A stretch of 64,000 nt of DNA from Lysobacterales bacterium (GCA_020442465.1 JAGRJY010000160.1:62001-126000); one strand, 5' to 3'. Numbered from the stretch's first letter, positions 1-8,782 are shown. Notes: a model not told the origin generated them from the letters alone. Made by a program: numbers and translations.

Positions 1-2
1 CA

Positions 3-527
3 TTCGATGGCTTCGAAACCGCGGTGCGCGCGGTGCTCGGCCAGCAGGTCAGCGTGGCGGCTGCGCGCACGCTCGCCGGGCGGCTGGTCGATCGGTTCGC
101 CGACGATGCGCGAGACCACGGACAGGCAACGCGAGCGTTCCCTCCGGCCGAATGGTTGGCGGGTGCCGACCTGCGCGACTTCGGCATGCCCCAGTCACGC
201 TGCGATACGCTGCAGCGACTGGCGGTGGCGGCAGTCGCGGGCGACATCGATCTGGAGGGCAGGATGGACAAGCGCGAGCTTGTGCCGGCGCTCCGCGCGC
301 TCAAGGGTATCGGCCCGTGGACGGCGGAGTACATCGCCATGCGATGCACCCACGATCCGGACTGCTTTCCGGCTGAAGACCTGGTGCTGCGGCGCGAAAT
401 GGGCGGCGACGTCGCGTTGTCCGCGGCGCAGGCGCGCACGCACGCAGAGCGATGGCGGCCTTGGCGATCGTATGCGGTGATCCGACTCTGGCAGCGCGCT
501 GCCCGGCGTCTGCGGACTCGGTCATGA
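3..527 (+). CDS. alkA: DNA-3-methyladenine glycosylase II, C-terminal fragment (5' end outside window)
   Basis: The reading frame is open from base 3 and its start lies to the left of the window. The visible 174 residues match the catalytic core of AlkA-type base-excision glycosylases, which remove alkylated bases such as 3-methyladenine. The helix-hairpin-helix motif [15 protein letters not shown] is present, followed by PAEDL, whose Asp is at the expected position of the catalytic aspartate. The conserved [11 protein letters not shown] helix is near the visible start. The stop overlaps the start of the next gene (ATGA), so it is translationally coupled to an alkyltransferase. In relatives this domain is often the C-terminal part of a larger Ada-AraC-AlkA protein; that cannot be judged here. 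Confidence 0.9.
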   Translation, partial: FDGFETAVRAVLGQQVSVAAARTLAGRLVDRFADDARDHGQATRAFPPAEWLAGADLRDFGMPQSRCDTLQRLAVAAVAGDIDLEGRMDKRELVPALRALKGIGPWTAEYIAMRCTHDPDCFPAEDLVLRREMGGDVALSAAQARTHAERWRPWRSYAVIRLWQRAARRLRTRS

Positions 528-1033
528 CCTGGCAGCCTCTGGCGGGGGGCGAGTACTGGCATGAGGTGCTCGAATCTCCGCTGGGCCCCTTGGTGCTGGT
601 GGCGACGCGGGACGGTCTGGACGCCATCCGGTTCGCCCGCAACGGACAGCCCGACTTGCCGGCAGACAGCATGCACGCACCGGGACGGCTGGCCGGGTAC
701 GTCCAGCAGCTGCAGGAGTATTTCGCCGGGACGCGCGAGGCGTTCGAGCTGCCGCTGGCGCCGCGGGGCACAGCATTCCAACTTCTGGCCTGGCGTGCGT
801 TGGGGTCGATTCCGTTCGGCGAGACGCGCAGCTACGCCGATCAGGCCAGGGCCATCGGCCGTCCCAAGGCTGTGCGAGCGGTCGGGGCGGCCAACGGGGC
901 CAACCCGATCCCGATCGTGATTCCCTGCCACCGCGTGATTGGAAGTGACGGTAGCCTTACCGGATTCGGTGGTGGTCTGGACGCCAAGCGATGGTTGTTG
1001 GGTTTCGAAAGCCGGCAGCGCAGCCTGCTCTAG
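524..1033 (+). CDS. ogt: Methylated-DNA--protein-cysteine methyltransferase (Ogt type)
   Basis: This 169-residue suicide protein should transfer methyl groups from O6-methylguanine or O4-methylthymine in DNA to its own cysteine. The active-site motif PCHRV places the acceptor at Cys135. The preceding helix [11 protein letters not shown] carries the arginine finger used for base flipping, and the C-terminal [13 protein letters not shown] segment is typical of the family. The chosen ATG overlaps the AlkA stop by four bases (ATGA). A longer frame exists upstream but would overlap alkA by 76 bases. Together with alkA it forms a two-gene direct/excision repair unit, possibly controlled by an Ada-like protein off the window. 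Confidence 0.93.
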   Translation: MTWQPLAGGEYWHEVLESPLGPLVLVATRDGLDAIRFARNGQPDLPADSMHAPGRLAGYVQQLQEYFAGTREAFELPLAPRGTAFQLLAWRALGSIPFGETRSYADQARAIGRPKAVRAVGAANGANPIPIVIPCHRVIGSDGSLTGFGGGLDAKRWLLGFESRQRSLL

Positions 1034-1093
1034 CAGGACGATTCGCTGCGGGGAGGCAGTCGGTGTTCGGCTTTGGAGTGCGGGAACGGTCCG

Positions 1094-2098
1094 TCAGTGG
1101 TCGCGCGCCACGGCGTGCCGGGCGAGTCCACGCAGCGCGGCGGTCCAGGCGTTGTCGGGCAGGGCGTCCAGGGCGCGCTCCGCACGCGCTGCATAGCCCT
1201 GTGCGGCCTGCCGGGCGTACTCGATGCCACCACAGGCGCGAATGGCCGTCAGCACCTCGGCGAATGCGTCGGACTCGCCTTGTTCGATGATCTCGCGAAG
1301 GCGTGCGCCGACTTGGTCCGGGCTGTGCTCGAGCGCGTGGATCAACGGCAGGGTGGCCTTGCCCTCGGCCAGATCGTCGCCCAGGTTCTTGCCCAGTGTG
1401 GCGGCGTCGGAGGTGTAATCCAGCACGTCATCGGCAATCTGGAAGGCATAGCCGAGCTGCATGCCGTAGTCGCGAAGGGCCAGGCGAACCGGTTCGCTGC
1501 TGCCCGCCAGCACCGCGGCCAGCTCGGTGGCGGCAGCGAACAGCACCGCCGTCTTGCGTTCGATCACGCGCAGATAGGACGCCTCATCGGTGTCCGGATT
1601 GTGCACGTGGAGCAGCTGCAGCACCTCGCCCTCGGCGATGGCGTTGGTGGTGTCGGCGAGGATGCGCATCACCGCCATGGTGTCGAGCTCGACCATCAGC
1701 TGGAAACTGCGCGAATAGAGGAAGTCACCGACCAGTACGCTCGGTGCGTTGCCCCACAGCGCGTTCGCCGTCTTGCGTCCGCGGCGAAGGTTGGACTCGT
1801 CGACCACGTCATCATGAAGCAGGGTCGCCGTGTGGATGAACTCGACCACGGCGGCGAGCTGGTGGTGGGATTGGCCGCGGTAGTCGAGCGCGCGGGCCGC
1901 CAGGATCAGCAGCATCGGGCGCAGGCGCTTGCCGCCGGCGGCGATGATGTGTTCGGCCACCTGGTTGATCAGCAGCACGTCCGACGCCAGGCGGCGTCGG
2001 ATCAGGGCATCCACGGCCTGCATGTCCGCGGACGCCAGGGCCTGGATGTCGTTCAGCGCGAGGGCGCTTTCGGGTGCGGGAGCGACGCTGTCATGCAT
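1094..2098 (-). CDS. ispB: Octaprenyl (polyprenyl) diphosphate synthase
   Basis: This is a trans-isoprenyl diphosphate synthase of 334 residues that elongates farnesyl diphosphate with isopentenyl diphosphate to make the ubiquinone side chain. The first aspartate-rich motif is DDVVD (residues 96-100) and the second is DDVLD (223-227). GGKRLRP near residue 56 binds isopentenyl diphosphate. Ala91, five residues before the first motif, is small, as expected for long-chain products. Length and N-terminus match E. coli IspB. No Shine-Dalgarno sequence is visible; a perfect TATAAT lies about 10 bases upstream of the ATG, suggesting a leaderless transcript. It is divergent from ssb. Confidence 0.94.
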   Translation of the reverse strand: MHDSVAPAPESALALNDIQALASADMQAVDALIRRRLASDVLLINQVAEHIIAAGGKRLRPMLLILAARALDYRGQSHHQLAAVVEFIHTATLLHDDVVDESNLRRGRKTANALWGNAPSVLVGDFLYSRSFQLMVELDTMAVMRILADTTNAIAEGEVLQLLHVHNPDTDEASYLRVIERKTAVLFAAATELAAVLAGSSEPVRLALRDYGMQLGYAFQIADDVLDYTSDAATLGKNLGDDLAEGKATLPLIHALEHSPDQVGARLREIIEQGESDAFAEVLTAIRACGGIEYARQAAQGYAARAERALDALPDNAWTAALRGLARHAVARDH

Positions 2099-2108
2099 AG
2101 GGCGCGGG

Positions 2109-2114
2109 ATTATA
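2109..2114 (-). promoter_or_regulatory. -10 box (TATAAT) of ispB, nearly leaderless
   Basis: On the minus strand a perfect TATAAT sits 10 bases before the ispB ATG. No convincing -35 hexamer is seen at 16-18 bp. Transcription would begin within a few bases of the start codon, which fits the absence of a ribosome binding site. Confidence 0.5.
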
Positions 2115-2198
2115 CGTGCACTGTGCAGCCGAATCAGAAAATTCCCAGCTCATTTTGCGGCGCATTCCGGTGCCGGCCGGGTTGTCGGCGTCGGCCGC

Positions 2199-2204
2199 TA
2201 TACT
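2199..2204 (+). promoter_or_regulatory. Possible -10 box (TATACT) for ssb
   Basis: TATACT differs from the consensus at one position and lies about 50 bases before the ssb ATG in the divergent ispB-ssb spacer. A -35 element at normal spacing is not obvious, so the call is weak. Confidence 0.35.
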
Positions 2205-2253
2205 AGGATGCTTTCCGTCGACCTTTCCGGTCGGATCCCAAGGAACCGAATAC

Positions 2254-2757
2254 ATGGCACGCGGCATCAACAAGGTCATCCTCGTCGGCAATCTCGGCGC
2301 CGATCCCGAAACCCGCTATACCGCCTCTGGCGGCGCGATCACCTCGATCCGTATTGCGACTTCCGAAGCCTGGAAGGACAAGCAGACCGGTGAGCAGCAG
2401 GAGCGCACCGAATGGCACCGGGTGAAATTCTTCGGCCGCCTCGCCGAAATTGCCGGGGAGTACCTGCGCAAGGGCAGTCAGGTGTATGTCGAGGGCAGTC
2501 TGCGCACCGACAAGTACACCGACAAGGAAGGCATCGAGCGCTATACGACGGACATCGTCGCCAACGAGATGCAGATGCTCGGTGGTCGCGGTGACGGCGG
2601 TGGCGGCCAGGGCATGCGCCAGGATCGCGGTGGCGACCGCGGTGGCGATCGTGGACGACCGTCAGGTGGCGGAGCTCGTGGCATGTCCGGCGGCGGGCGC
2701 GGGCCGGCCAACGCGCCGTCCGGGCAGGACATGGACGACGACGAAATCCCGTTCTAG
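2254..2757 (+). CDS. ssb: Single-stranded DNA-binding protein
   Basis: This is a 167-residue tetrameric SSB that coats single-stranded DNA in replication, repair and recombination. The OB fold spans about residues 1-110 and begins [15 protein letters not shown], the standard SSB N-terminus. A Gly/Arg-rich disordered linker (about 112-155) follows. The last residues MDDDEIPF form the acidic tip that recruits PriA, RecQ, DNA polymerase III chi and other partners. The ATG at 2254 was chosen because it gives the canonical N-terminus and follows an AGGAA sequence; the frame stays open 46 codons further upstream without family support. Confidence 0.96.
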   Translation: MARGINKVILVGNLGADPETRYTASGGAITSIRIATSEAWKDKQTGEQQERTEWHRVKFFGRLAEIAGEYLRKGSQVYVEGSLRTDKYTDKEGIERYTTDIVANEMQMLGGRGDGGGGQGMRQDRGGDRGGDRGRPSGGGARGMSGGGRGPANAPSGQDMDDDEIPF

Positions 2758-2844
2758 ACGGTGCCTTCTCGCGGCAAGCAGCCTGGGGAACCCTGTCCTG
2801 ATACTCGCCCGGTGATTTCAAGGCGTACGAAGTCGGTCTGAAGC

Positions 2845-4272
2845 ATGCTGATTCCTTTGATTCTCTCCGGCGGTGCCGGAACCCGCCTGTGGCCGGTCTC
2901 GCGGCACAGCTATCCCAAACCGTTCATGCGGGTATCCGGACAGGCCAGCCTGCTCGGACGTACCGTGCGTCGCGCGGTGGAATGTGCCGATGGCGCCGAG
3001 GTGATCACCGTCACTGCCGAAGCGCAGCACTTCCTGACCTTGGACGAGTACGCCCGAACCTTGCCGAAGGCCTCGATCGAGCACAGGTTCCTGCTCGAGC
3101 CGGTAGGTCGCAACACCGCGCCAGCCATTCTTCTCGCTGCCCTGGACGTTCAGGCGCGACACGGGGACAAGGCAAAACTGCTCGTGCTGCCGGCAGATCA
3201 CCTGATCGAGAACATGCAGGGCTTCGCCGGTGATGTGCGCCGGGCCGTTGAGTTGGCAGACATGGGTTTTCTGGTCACGTTTGGTATTCGGCCGACCCAT
3301 CCCGAGACCGGATTCGGCTACATCCATGCCGGCGCCGTGGTGGACCCGGATGGTGCTGGCCGCCTGATCGAGGCCTTCGTCGAGAAACCCGACCGGCAGA
3401 CGGCCGAGCAGTATCTGGCCAGCGGCGAGTATTTCTGGAACGCCGGCATGTTCTGCTTCCCGGTCGGAACACTGCTTGAAGTGGCTGCGCGGACGTGTCC
3501 GGACGTGCTCGACGCGGCCCGGCGGTGTTACCAGTCGGCGACGGTGGAGCCGCTCCGAGTGACCTTCGACCGCGAGTGCTTTGCGTCGCAACCCGATATC
3601 TCCATCGACTATGCGGTCATGGAACGCGCCGATCGCCGGGCTGTTGTGCCGGCGAATTTCGACTGGAGCGATATCGGCTCGTGGAAGGCGATCAGCGAGC
3701 TGGGTGACGCCGATCCGGCCGGCAACCGGACGCATGGACACGCCATTCTGGTCGACGCTAACCACTGCTACGTCGAGGCCGGCTCACGTACGGTGGCGGT
3801 GGTGGGGCTCGATGACGTTATCGTCGTCGATGCCGGCGACGCCGTGCTGGTTTCCAGTCGCGAGCACAGTCAGTCGGTGAAGCAGGTGGTGACGCAGCTG
3901 CGGGCGGATGACCACTCGGCGGCCATCCACCACCTGACGGTGCACCGCCCCTGGGGTAGCTATACGGTTCTCGAAGACGGCGATGACTGCAAGGTCAAGC
4001 GGCTCACGGTCAAGCCGGGGGGTGTGCTGTCCCTGCAGAAGCATTTCCGCCGCAGTGAGCACTGGACCGTGGTCTCGGGGACGGCCAAAGTCCGGGTGGG
4101 TGCGCAGGAGTTCCTGCTCGAGCGCAATCAGAGCACGTATATCCCTGTCGATACCCTGCACCGGCTCGAAAATCCGACCGAGCACGACCTGCACCTGATC
4201 GAGGTGCAGTGCGGTGACTATTTCGGCGAGGACGACATTGTCCGCCTGGAGGACAAGTACGGGCGCAGTTAG
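2845..4272 (+). CDS. manC: Mannose-1-phosphate guanylyltransferase / mannose-6-phosphate isomerase
   Basis: This bifunctional type II enzyme of 475 residues makes GDP-mannose for polysaccharides and interconverts fructose-6-P and mannose-6-P. The N-terminal nucleotidyltransferase domain carries GGAGTRLWPVSR (nucleotide binding, from about residue 9) and the FVEKPD motif. The C-terminal cupin domain, about residues 360-470, begins with RPWGSYTVLEDG and contains the metal-binding region around LENPTEHDLHLIEVQCG. Length equals AlgA/XanB/ManC proteins. It lies upstream of a WecA-like transferase on the same strand, separated by 284 bases, so both may serve exopolysaccharide or LPS synthesis. Whether the isomerase half is active is not visible. 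Confidence 0.94.
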   Translation: MLIPLILSGGAGTRLWPVSRHSYPKPFMRVSGQASLLGRTVRRAVECADGAEVITVTAEAQHFLTLDEYARTLPKASIEHRFLLEPVGRNTAPAILLAALDVQARHGDKAKLLVLPADHLIENMQGFAGDVRRAVELADMGFLVTFGIRPTHPETGFGYIHAGAVVDPDGAGRLIEAFVEKPDRQTAEQYLASGEYFWNAGMFCFPVGTLLEVAARTCPDVLDAARRCYQSATVEPLRVTFDRECFASQPDISIDYAVMERADRRAVVPANFDWSDIGSWKAISELGDADPAGNRTHGHAILVDANHCYVEAGSRTVAVVGLDDVIVVDAGDAVLVSSREHSQSVKQVVTQLRADDHSAAIHHLTVHRPWGSYTVLEDGDDCKVKRLTVKPGGVLSLQKHFRRSEHWTVVSGTAKVRVGAQEFLLERNQSTYIPVDTLHRLENPTEHDLHLIEVQCGDYFGEDDIVRLEDKYGRS

Positions 4273-4490
4273 CCCGGTTGCCCACGCATGGGGCGCTGGG
4301 TACCAGCGCACGTGTCCGGTACCTGTGTGCGGAGGAGGCCAGGAATTCGCCTGCGGTGAGATGCGGCGACACCGAGCCCCACGACAGTTCGATCCACCTG
4401 CCATGGGCGGCGGATACGGGGCAGGCGACACCCGCGGCGCAGATCCGCGCCAACACATGCGATTTGACTGACGAGCGGCCTGGATGGCTG

Positions 4491-4517
4491 CTGACACACA
4501 GCGCGTTTTAGTATGAT
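4491..4517 (+). promoter_or_regulatory. Possible promoter of the WecA-like gene
   Basis: CTGACA (4491-4496) and TATGAT (4512-4517) are each one or two bases from the -35 and -10 consensus. The 15-bp spacing is short. The pair lies about 40 bases before the predicted GTG start. Confidence 0.35.
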
Positions 4518-4556
4518 GGGCGGCGAAGCGGCCGGTTCGGGGAAAGATTGCATCAC

Positions 4557-5696
4557 GTGCTCGACAAGTTGGCGCTGGTACCCGCGCTGATCTGGCTGCC
4601 GATCGCAGTGGCCGCCTTGCTCATCTGGCTTTCGGAGCCGCTGGCTCGGCGCTGCGGCCTCGTTGACCATCCCAAGGGGCGCAAGCAGCACGAAGCAGTG
4701 ACTCCGGTCTCAGGCGGAATCGGCGTGTTCTTCGCCATTCTGGTCGGGTTCCTGCTGCTGGATTCGCTGCCCAGAGCGAGCATCGCGTTTCTATGCGCGG
4801 CTGCCTTGCTGATGGTGCTCGGCATCCTGGATGACCTGCGTGACCTCCGCTGGTGGTGGCGAATCGGCATGCAAATCGCTGCTGCATTGATCCTCGTGTA
4901 CTTCGGACGCGTGGAGGTGCAGCACGTCGGTCCGCTGCTGGGTGTCAAGAACACAGGTCTGGGATGGCTTTCGCTGCCCATGACCGTGGTGGCCACGGTC
5001 GGACTGATCAATGCCGTCAACATGATCGACGGTGAAGATGGCCTGGCCGGCAGTCTGGTCGTGTCGATCATGGCCATGATTGCTGCCGCCGCGTTCTATT
5101 CCGGCAATGCCGCTGTGGCCAATCGCGCCATCATCGTCGGCGGCGCGGTCATCGGCTTCCTGCTGTTCAACCTGCGTTTCCCGGGCCGCCTCCGCGCCCG
5201 CGTCTTCCTGGGTAACGGCGGCAGCGCGGTGCTTGGTCTGGCAATTGCCTACTTCAGTTTCCGGTTGACGCAGAACGCCAAACATCCGGTGAGCCCTGTG
5301 CTCGCGCTCTGGATCGCGGTGGTGCCCGTCGCTGACTGTCTGGTGTTGATCGCGCGCCGGCTCAAGATGGGGCGATCCCCGTTCGCTGCCGACCGCGAAC
5401 ATGTGCATCACCTGATGCGCGAAGCAGGATTTGGTCCGACCCGCATCGCGGTGTCGCTGTCTGCGTTCTCCTGTGTGGCCGGGTTGATCGTCGCGCAGTG
5501 CATGCGTTGGGACGTGCCCAATCCCCTGCTGCTGGTGGCATTCCTGCTCCTGATGCTGGGCTGGTACCTGCTGACCTCGAAGCGCGTGCGTGTGGTGCGC
5601 CTGTTCCGCTGGCTGAGACACCTCGGACGCGCAGGCCCCGCTGAACTCGGCACGCTGGTCGCCGAGCCGCCGCGTATCGTCGACGAGCGTAGCTGA
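4557..5696 (+). CDS. Undecaprenyl-phosphate GlcNAc/hexose-1-phosphate transferase (WecA/MraY family)
   Basis: This integral membrane enzyme of 379 residues has about ten hydrophobic segments. It transfers a sugar-1-phosphate from a UDP-sugar to undecaprenyl phosphate, the first step in O-antigen, enterobacterial common antigen or exopolysaccharide synthesis. Family motifs are present: LGILDDLRDL (the DD pair), NAVNMIDGEDGLAGS (matching the WecA NxxNxxDGxDGLA signature) and HHLMREAGF near the C-terminus. A GTG at 4557 is preferred because GGGGAAAG lies about 10 bases upstream; a TTG at 4548 is only one base from that site. MraY itself is less likely, since no peptidoglycan genes surround it. 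The exact sugar donor is unknown. Confidence 0.85.
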   Translation: MLDKLALVPALIWLPIAVAALLIWLSEPLARRCGLVDHPKGRKQHEAVTPVSGGIGVFFAILVGFLLLDSLPRASIAFLCAAALLMVLGILDDLRDLRWWWRIGMQIAAALILVYFGRVEVQHVGPLLGVKNTGLGWLSLPMTVVATVGLINAVNMIDGEDGLAGSLVVSIMAMIAAAAFYSGNAAVANRAIIVGGAVIGFLLFNLRFPGRLRARVFLGNGGSAVLGLAIAYFSFRLTQNAKHPVSPVLALWIAVVPVADCLVLIARRLKMGRSPFAADREHVHHLMREAGFGPTRIAVSLSAFSCVAGLIVAQCMRWDVPNPLLLVAFLLLMLGWYLLTSKRVRVVRLFRWLRHLGRAGPAELGTLVAEPPRIVDERS

Positions 5697-5751
5697 CACC
5701 GCCCGAAATCGTGCGTGACCTTCCCCGCAGGCGAGAGGCCCGTTGCGGTGG

Positions 5752-5780
5752 TTGACCCAGCTCCCCGCGATCCGGATAAT
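5752..5780 (+). promoter_or_regulatory. Promoter of tRNA-Val
   Basis: TTGACC (5752-5757) and GATAAT (5775-5780) are separated by 17 bp, close to the sigma-70 optimum. The GC-rich stretch between the -10 box and the tRNA resembles the discriminator of stringently controlled stable-RNA promoters. The tRNA begins 13 bases after the -10 box. Confidence 0.75.
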
Positions 5781-5793
5781 CCGCGGGCTTCGT

Positions 5794-5868
5794 GGGCGGT
5801 TAGCTCAGCGGTAGAGCACTGCCTTCACACGGCAGGGGTCACAAGTTCGATCCTTGTACCGCCCACCA
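5794..5868 (+). tRNA. tRNA-Val (anticodon CAC)
   Basis: The cloverleaf is complete. The acceptor stem is GGGCGGT/ACCGCCC, the D-arm region TTAGCTCAGCGGTAGAGC, the anticodon stem CTGCC/GGCAG with loop TTCACAC, and the T-arm loop contains GTTCGATCC. The discriminator A is followed by an encoded CCA (5866-5868). The CAC anticodon reads GUG codons, which are frequent in this GC-rich genome. Confidence 0.97.
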
Positions 5869-5883
5869 ACTCCTGTGCATGCC

Positions 5884-5918
5884 AAAGGGGCTCGACGTGT
5901 CGGGCCCCTTTGTTTTTC
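5884..5918 (+). terminator. Rho-independent terminator after tRNA-Val
   Basis: AAAGGGGC (5884-5891) pairs with GCCCCTTT (5904-5911), with further pairing in the TCGAC/GTCG segment, and is followed by GTTTTT. It starts 15 bases after the tRNA CCA end. The rest of 5919-6187 holds no gene that I can support. Confidence 0.85.
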
Positions 5919-6187
5919 CGTGCCGCCAGCTCCGGCATCGAGTGAACCCGTTGACGGGTTCCTGTGCAGGTCCGGGGCGTATGACCGCTTCGCCGGGTGC
6001 CGCGAGGTCGCCGCCTGCGTTGAGGCGACCCCGGACCGTTGTCGCCAGGACCCGGATTTGAAACATGCCGTGGACTGCTGGGGCTTCGGCCTGCTGGAGC
6101 GCACGTTCGGTATTCGCTGCGGTGAAGAGGCCACCAGGCAAATTGACCCGCTGCCGGCGATTCGGCAAAGATGCAGCGCTGATCCAC

Positions 6188-6838
6188 ATGGCTTTCCTCA
6201 TGTCTGCGCTGCCCGCCACTGGCTCCCGCCTCGACTCCACCCCGAACAGCTATTTCGGACTGTTGGATCTCCATCGTCATGAAGCGCTGATGGTCGAGCT
6301 GGATCGGGCCGTGACCGCACTCGATTACGACCGCGCGCGATGCAATCTGTCCCGGTTCAATCCGGACCTGACCCGCGAGGCTGCGAGCGCGCGGGTGAGC
6401 GAGTCCGTACTTCGGGTGTACCAGGCGGAGGAGCCAGGTCGCGCCGTGGCGGGCGTCGACGTCAACATCATGCACTTCAGCACGATGATCTTCAGCGAAC
6501 TTGCGCGGCAGATGGCGCGCGCGCTTGAGGAGGAGATTCGTCCAACTTCGCCGGCGAGGTTCTACCAGAGCGGCCGCTTCTGGTACCCCGATGCGGGGTA
6601 CATGGGCTGGCACCACAACGGTAACCAGCCCGGGTTCAGGATCTACTGCAATCATGCGCGCGAACATGAGCGGTCTTTCTTCCGCTACCTCGATCCTGCA
6701 ACGGATGAGGTCGTCACGCATTGGGACCAGCAGGGCTGGAACTTCCGCATTTTCCGCACCGATGCGGCGCCGCTTTGGCACTGTGTCTACTCCGAGACTG
6801 ACCGCCTGAGCCTGGGATTCAAGCTGGCCTTCAAGTAG
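6188..6838 (+). CDS. 2OG-Fe(II) oxygenase-fold protein (phage-like)
   Basis: This protein of about 216 residues resembles a group of 2-oxoglutarate/Fe(II) oxygenase-like proteins seen in phages and marine bacteria. The C-terminal half carries GWHHNGNQPG (residues 140-149), SFFRYLDP, GWNFRIFR, LWHCVYS (distal His198) and RLSLGF (Arg206). The last pair fits the H-x7-R arrangement of 2OG enzymes. The first metal motif reads H-H-N, so the usual acidic ligand (HxD/E) is not evident. The start is uncertain: ATG 6188, ATG 6200 or a frame open to 6065; no good ribosome binding site is seen. It lies just after a tRNA gene. Substrate unknown. A long antisense frame covers the locus but has no recognisable family. 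Confidence 0.65.
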   Translation: MAFLMSALPATGSRLDSTPNSYFGLLDLHRHEALMVELDRAVTALDYDRARCNLSRFNPDLTREAASARVSESVLRVYQAEEPGRAVAGVDVNIMHFSTMIFSELARQMARALEEEIRPTSPARFYQSGRFWYPDAGYMGWHHNGNQPGFRIYCNHAREHERSFFRYLDPATDEVVTHWDQQGWNFRIFRTDAAPLWHCVYSETDRLSLGFKLAFK

Positions 6839-7023
6839 GGCTCGGTTTCGGCTCCCGGCCCCCGGGGGCGCCGCTGTGGCTGCCGCCTGATTGCTGTCCG
6901 GACGAGTCCCCGGCGATGCCGGGAAGCGTCATTGTCCGGGCCCTGAGCGCGCCGGCTGCCCTGTGCCGGCCCACCAGCCTGCGATAGAATTGCACGTTTT
7001 ATTCCTTCCCGGCGATTCCCCCC

Positions 7024-8187
7024 ATGGCACTTTCTCCCACCGATCTCTTCGATATTCGCTCCATGCTTTCCGAAGAGGAATGCATGATCCAGGACAGCGT
7101 CGCGCGCTTCACCGACGAAAAGGTGCTGCCGATCATCGGCGAATGCTTCGACGAAGGTCGCTTCCCGCACGACCTGGTGTCGGAGATCGCCGCCATGGGT
7201 CTGCTTGGTTCGTCGATCCCGGAAGAGTACGGCTGCGCCGGTCTCAACGCCGTCTCCTACGGCCTGATCTGCCAGGAGCTCGAGCGCGGCGATTCGGGCA
7301 TCCGCAGCTTCGTCTCCGTACAAAGCTCGCTGTGCATGTACCCCATCTATGCCTACGGCAGCGAAGAGCAGCGACGCGAGTGGCTGCCGCGCATGGCCCG
7401 GGGCGAGGTGATCGGTTGCTTCGGCCTGACCGAGCCCCACGGTGGCTCGGACCCGGCCAACATGAAAACCCATGCGCGCCGCGACGGCGGCGACTGGGTG
7501 ATCAACGGCGCGAAGATGTGGATCACCAACGGTAATCTCGCCCAGATCGCGATCGTCTGGGCGCAGACCGAGGATGGTATCCAGGGCTTCATCGTGCCGA
7601 CTGACACGCCAGGATTCGCGGCGCAGGAAGTCAAGCACAAGATGAGCCTGCGCGCGTCGGTGACCTCGGGCCTGTTCTTCGACAACGTGCGCATTCCGGA
7701 CGCCTACCGCCTGCCCAACGTGCGCGGGCTCAAGGGGCCGTTGGGCTGCCTCAACCAGGCTCGCTACGGCATCACCTGGGGCCCGATCGGCGCCGCCCAG
7801 GCTTGCCTGACCGAGGTGCTGAACTATTCCAAGGACCGCGTGCTGTTCAACCGTCCGATTGCTGCCACCCAAGCCGTGCAGATCAAGATGGCGGAGATGG
7901 CGCGTCGCATCACCCTGGCTCAGCTGCTGTCGCTCCAGCTCGGTCGCCTCAAGGACGCCGGCACGCTGCAGCCGACTCAGGTCTCGCTGGCCAAGTGGAA
8001 CAACGTACGCATGGCGCTCGACATCGCCCGCGAAGCGCGCGACATCCTGGGTGGTGCCGGCATCACCACCGAGTACTGCCCGATCCGTCACGCCTTGAAC
8101 CTCGAGTCGGTGATCACCTACGAGGGAACCGAGACAGTGCATCAGCTCGTCGTGGGTCGCGAACTGACCGGCATCAACGCGTTCTGA
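7024..8187 (+). CDS. gcdH: Glutaryl-CoA dehydrogenase
   Basis: This FAD-dependent acyl-CoA dehydrogenase of 387 residues probably oxidises and decarboxylates glutaryl-CoA to crotonyl-CoA in lysine/tryptophan catabolism. FAD and substrate motifs include CFGLTEPHGGSDP and KMWITNG. The C-terminal YEGTETVHQLVVGRELTGI places the catalytic Glu in the YEG motif in the GCDH-like context (human GCDH ends similarly with GRAITGI). It is more GCDH-like than the second acyl-CoA dehydrogenase at 48543. A TAGAAT at 6985 is a possible -10 box. Electrons would go to electron-transfer flavoprotein, whose genes are not in the window. A GNAT gene starts 4 bases after its stop. Confidence 0.9.
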   Translation: MALSPTDLFDIRSMLSEEECMIQDSVARFTDEKVLPIIGECFDEGRFPHDLVSEIAAMGLLGSSIPEEYGCAGLNAVSYGLICQELERGDSGIRSFVSVQSSLCMYPIYAYGSEEQRREWLPRMARGEVIGCFGLTEPHGGSDPANMKTHARRDGGDWVINGAKMWITNGNLAQIAIVWAQTEDGIQGFIVPTDTPGFAAQEVKHKMSLRASVTSGLFFDNVRIPDAYRLPNVRGLKGPLGCLNQARYGITWGPIGAAQACLTEVLNYSKDRVLFNRPIAATQAVQIKMAEMARRITLAQLLSLQLGRLKDAGTLQPTQVSLAKWNNVRMALDIAREARDILGGAGITTEYCPIRHALNLESVITYEGTETVHQLVVGRELTGINAF

Positions 8188-8191
8188 TCCC

Positions 8192-8770
8192 GTGCAGGCG
8201 CCCGGACCCACGCTGGAAACCGCGCGCCTGTTGCTGCGGCCGCCGCGCCGCGAAGACTTCGACGGCTTCGTTGCGCTGATGTCCGATCCCGAGGCAGCGC
8301 GACACATCGGTGGCGTGATGCCGGCCGCGGCCGTGTGGCGCGGAATGATGTCGATGGCGGGTGCCTGGGCGCTCGAGGGCTATGCCATGTTCTCGGTGAT
8401 CGAGAAGTCGACCGGTCGATGGATCGGGCGCCTCGGTCCCTGGTCGCCCTACGGCTGGCCGGGTACCGAAGTCGGCTGGGCTCTGCTGACCGAAGCCCAG
8501 GGCAAGGGCTATGCCTTCGAGGGCTCGTGCGCGGCGATTGACTGGGCCTTCGACGTGCTCGGCTGGAACGATGTGATTCACACTATCGCCCCCGAGAATG
8601 TCGCATCCCGTCGTCTGGCGGAGCGACTCGGTTCGACCATGCATGGTCCCGGCCAACTGCCGCCGCCCTTCGAGGCGATCCGCGTGGACGTCTGGGGGCA
8701 GTCGCGGGCGCAATGGCAGGCCCGGCGCGACTCGGTGGCGGTCGCGCCTTCCGCTGCGACCTCAGCCTAG
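8192..8770 (+). CDS. GNAT family N-acetyltransferase (RimJ/RimL-like)
   Basis: This protein of 192 residues has the RimJ/RimL branch layout. It opens with ETARLLLRPPRREDFDGFVALMSDPEAARH-type sequence (residues about 7-35), has the IGRLGPW beta strand, and a GWALLTEAQGKGYAFEG acetyl-CoA pyrophosphate loop (Q/R-x-x-G-x-G/A replaced by AQGKGYA). NVASRRLAERLG near residue 135 is the usual alpha-4 region. The start is GTG, four bases after the gcdH stop, so the genes are probably cotranscribed. The acceptor (ribosomal protein N-terminus, amino acid or small molecule) cannot be inferred. Confidence 0.85.
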   Translation: MQAPGPTLETARLLLRPPRREDFDGFVALMSDPEAARHIGGVMPAAAVWRGMMSMAGAWALEGYAMFSVIEKSTGRWIGRLGPWSPYGWPGTEVGWALLTEAQGKGYAFEGSCAAIDWAFDVLGWNDVIHTIAPENVASRRLAERLGSTMHGPGQLPPPFEAIRVDVWGQSRAQWQARRDSVAVAPSAATSA

Positions 8771-8782
8771 CAGGGCCGGCAG

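Noticed and set aside
1-1033. A full adaptive-response operon with ada.
   Set aside because: Only the C-terminal AlkA part is inside the window, so an Ada domain cannot be claimed.
5825-6781. A 318-codon minus-strand frame covering part of the tRNA and the 2OG gene.
   Set aside because: It runs into the tRNA and has no motif; the plus-strand protein shows 2OG-like motifs.
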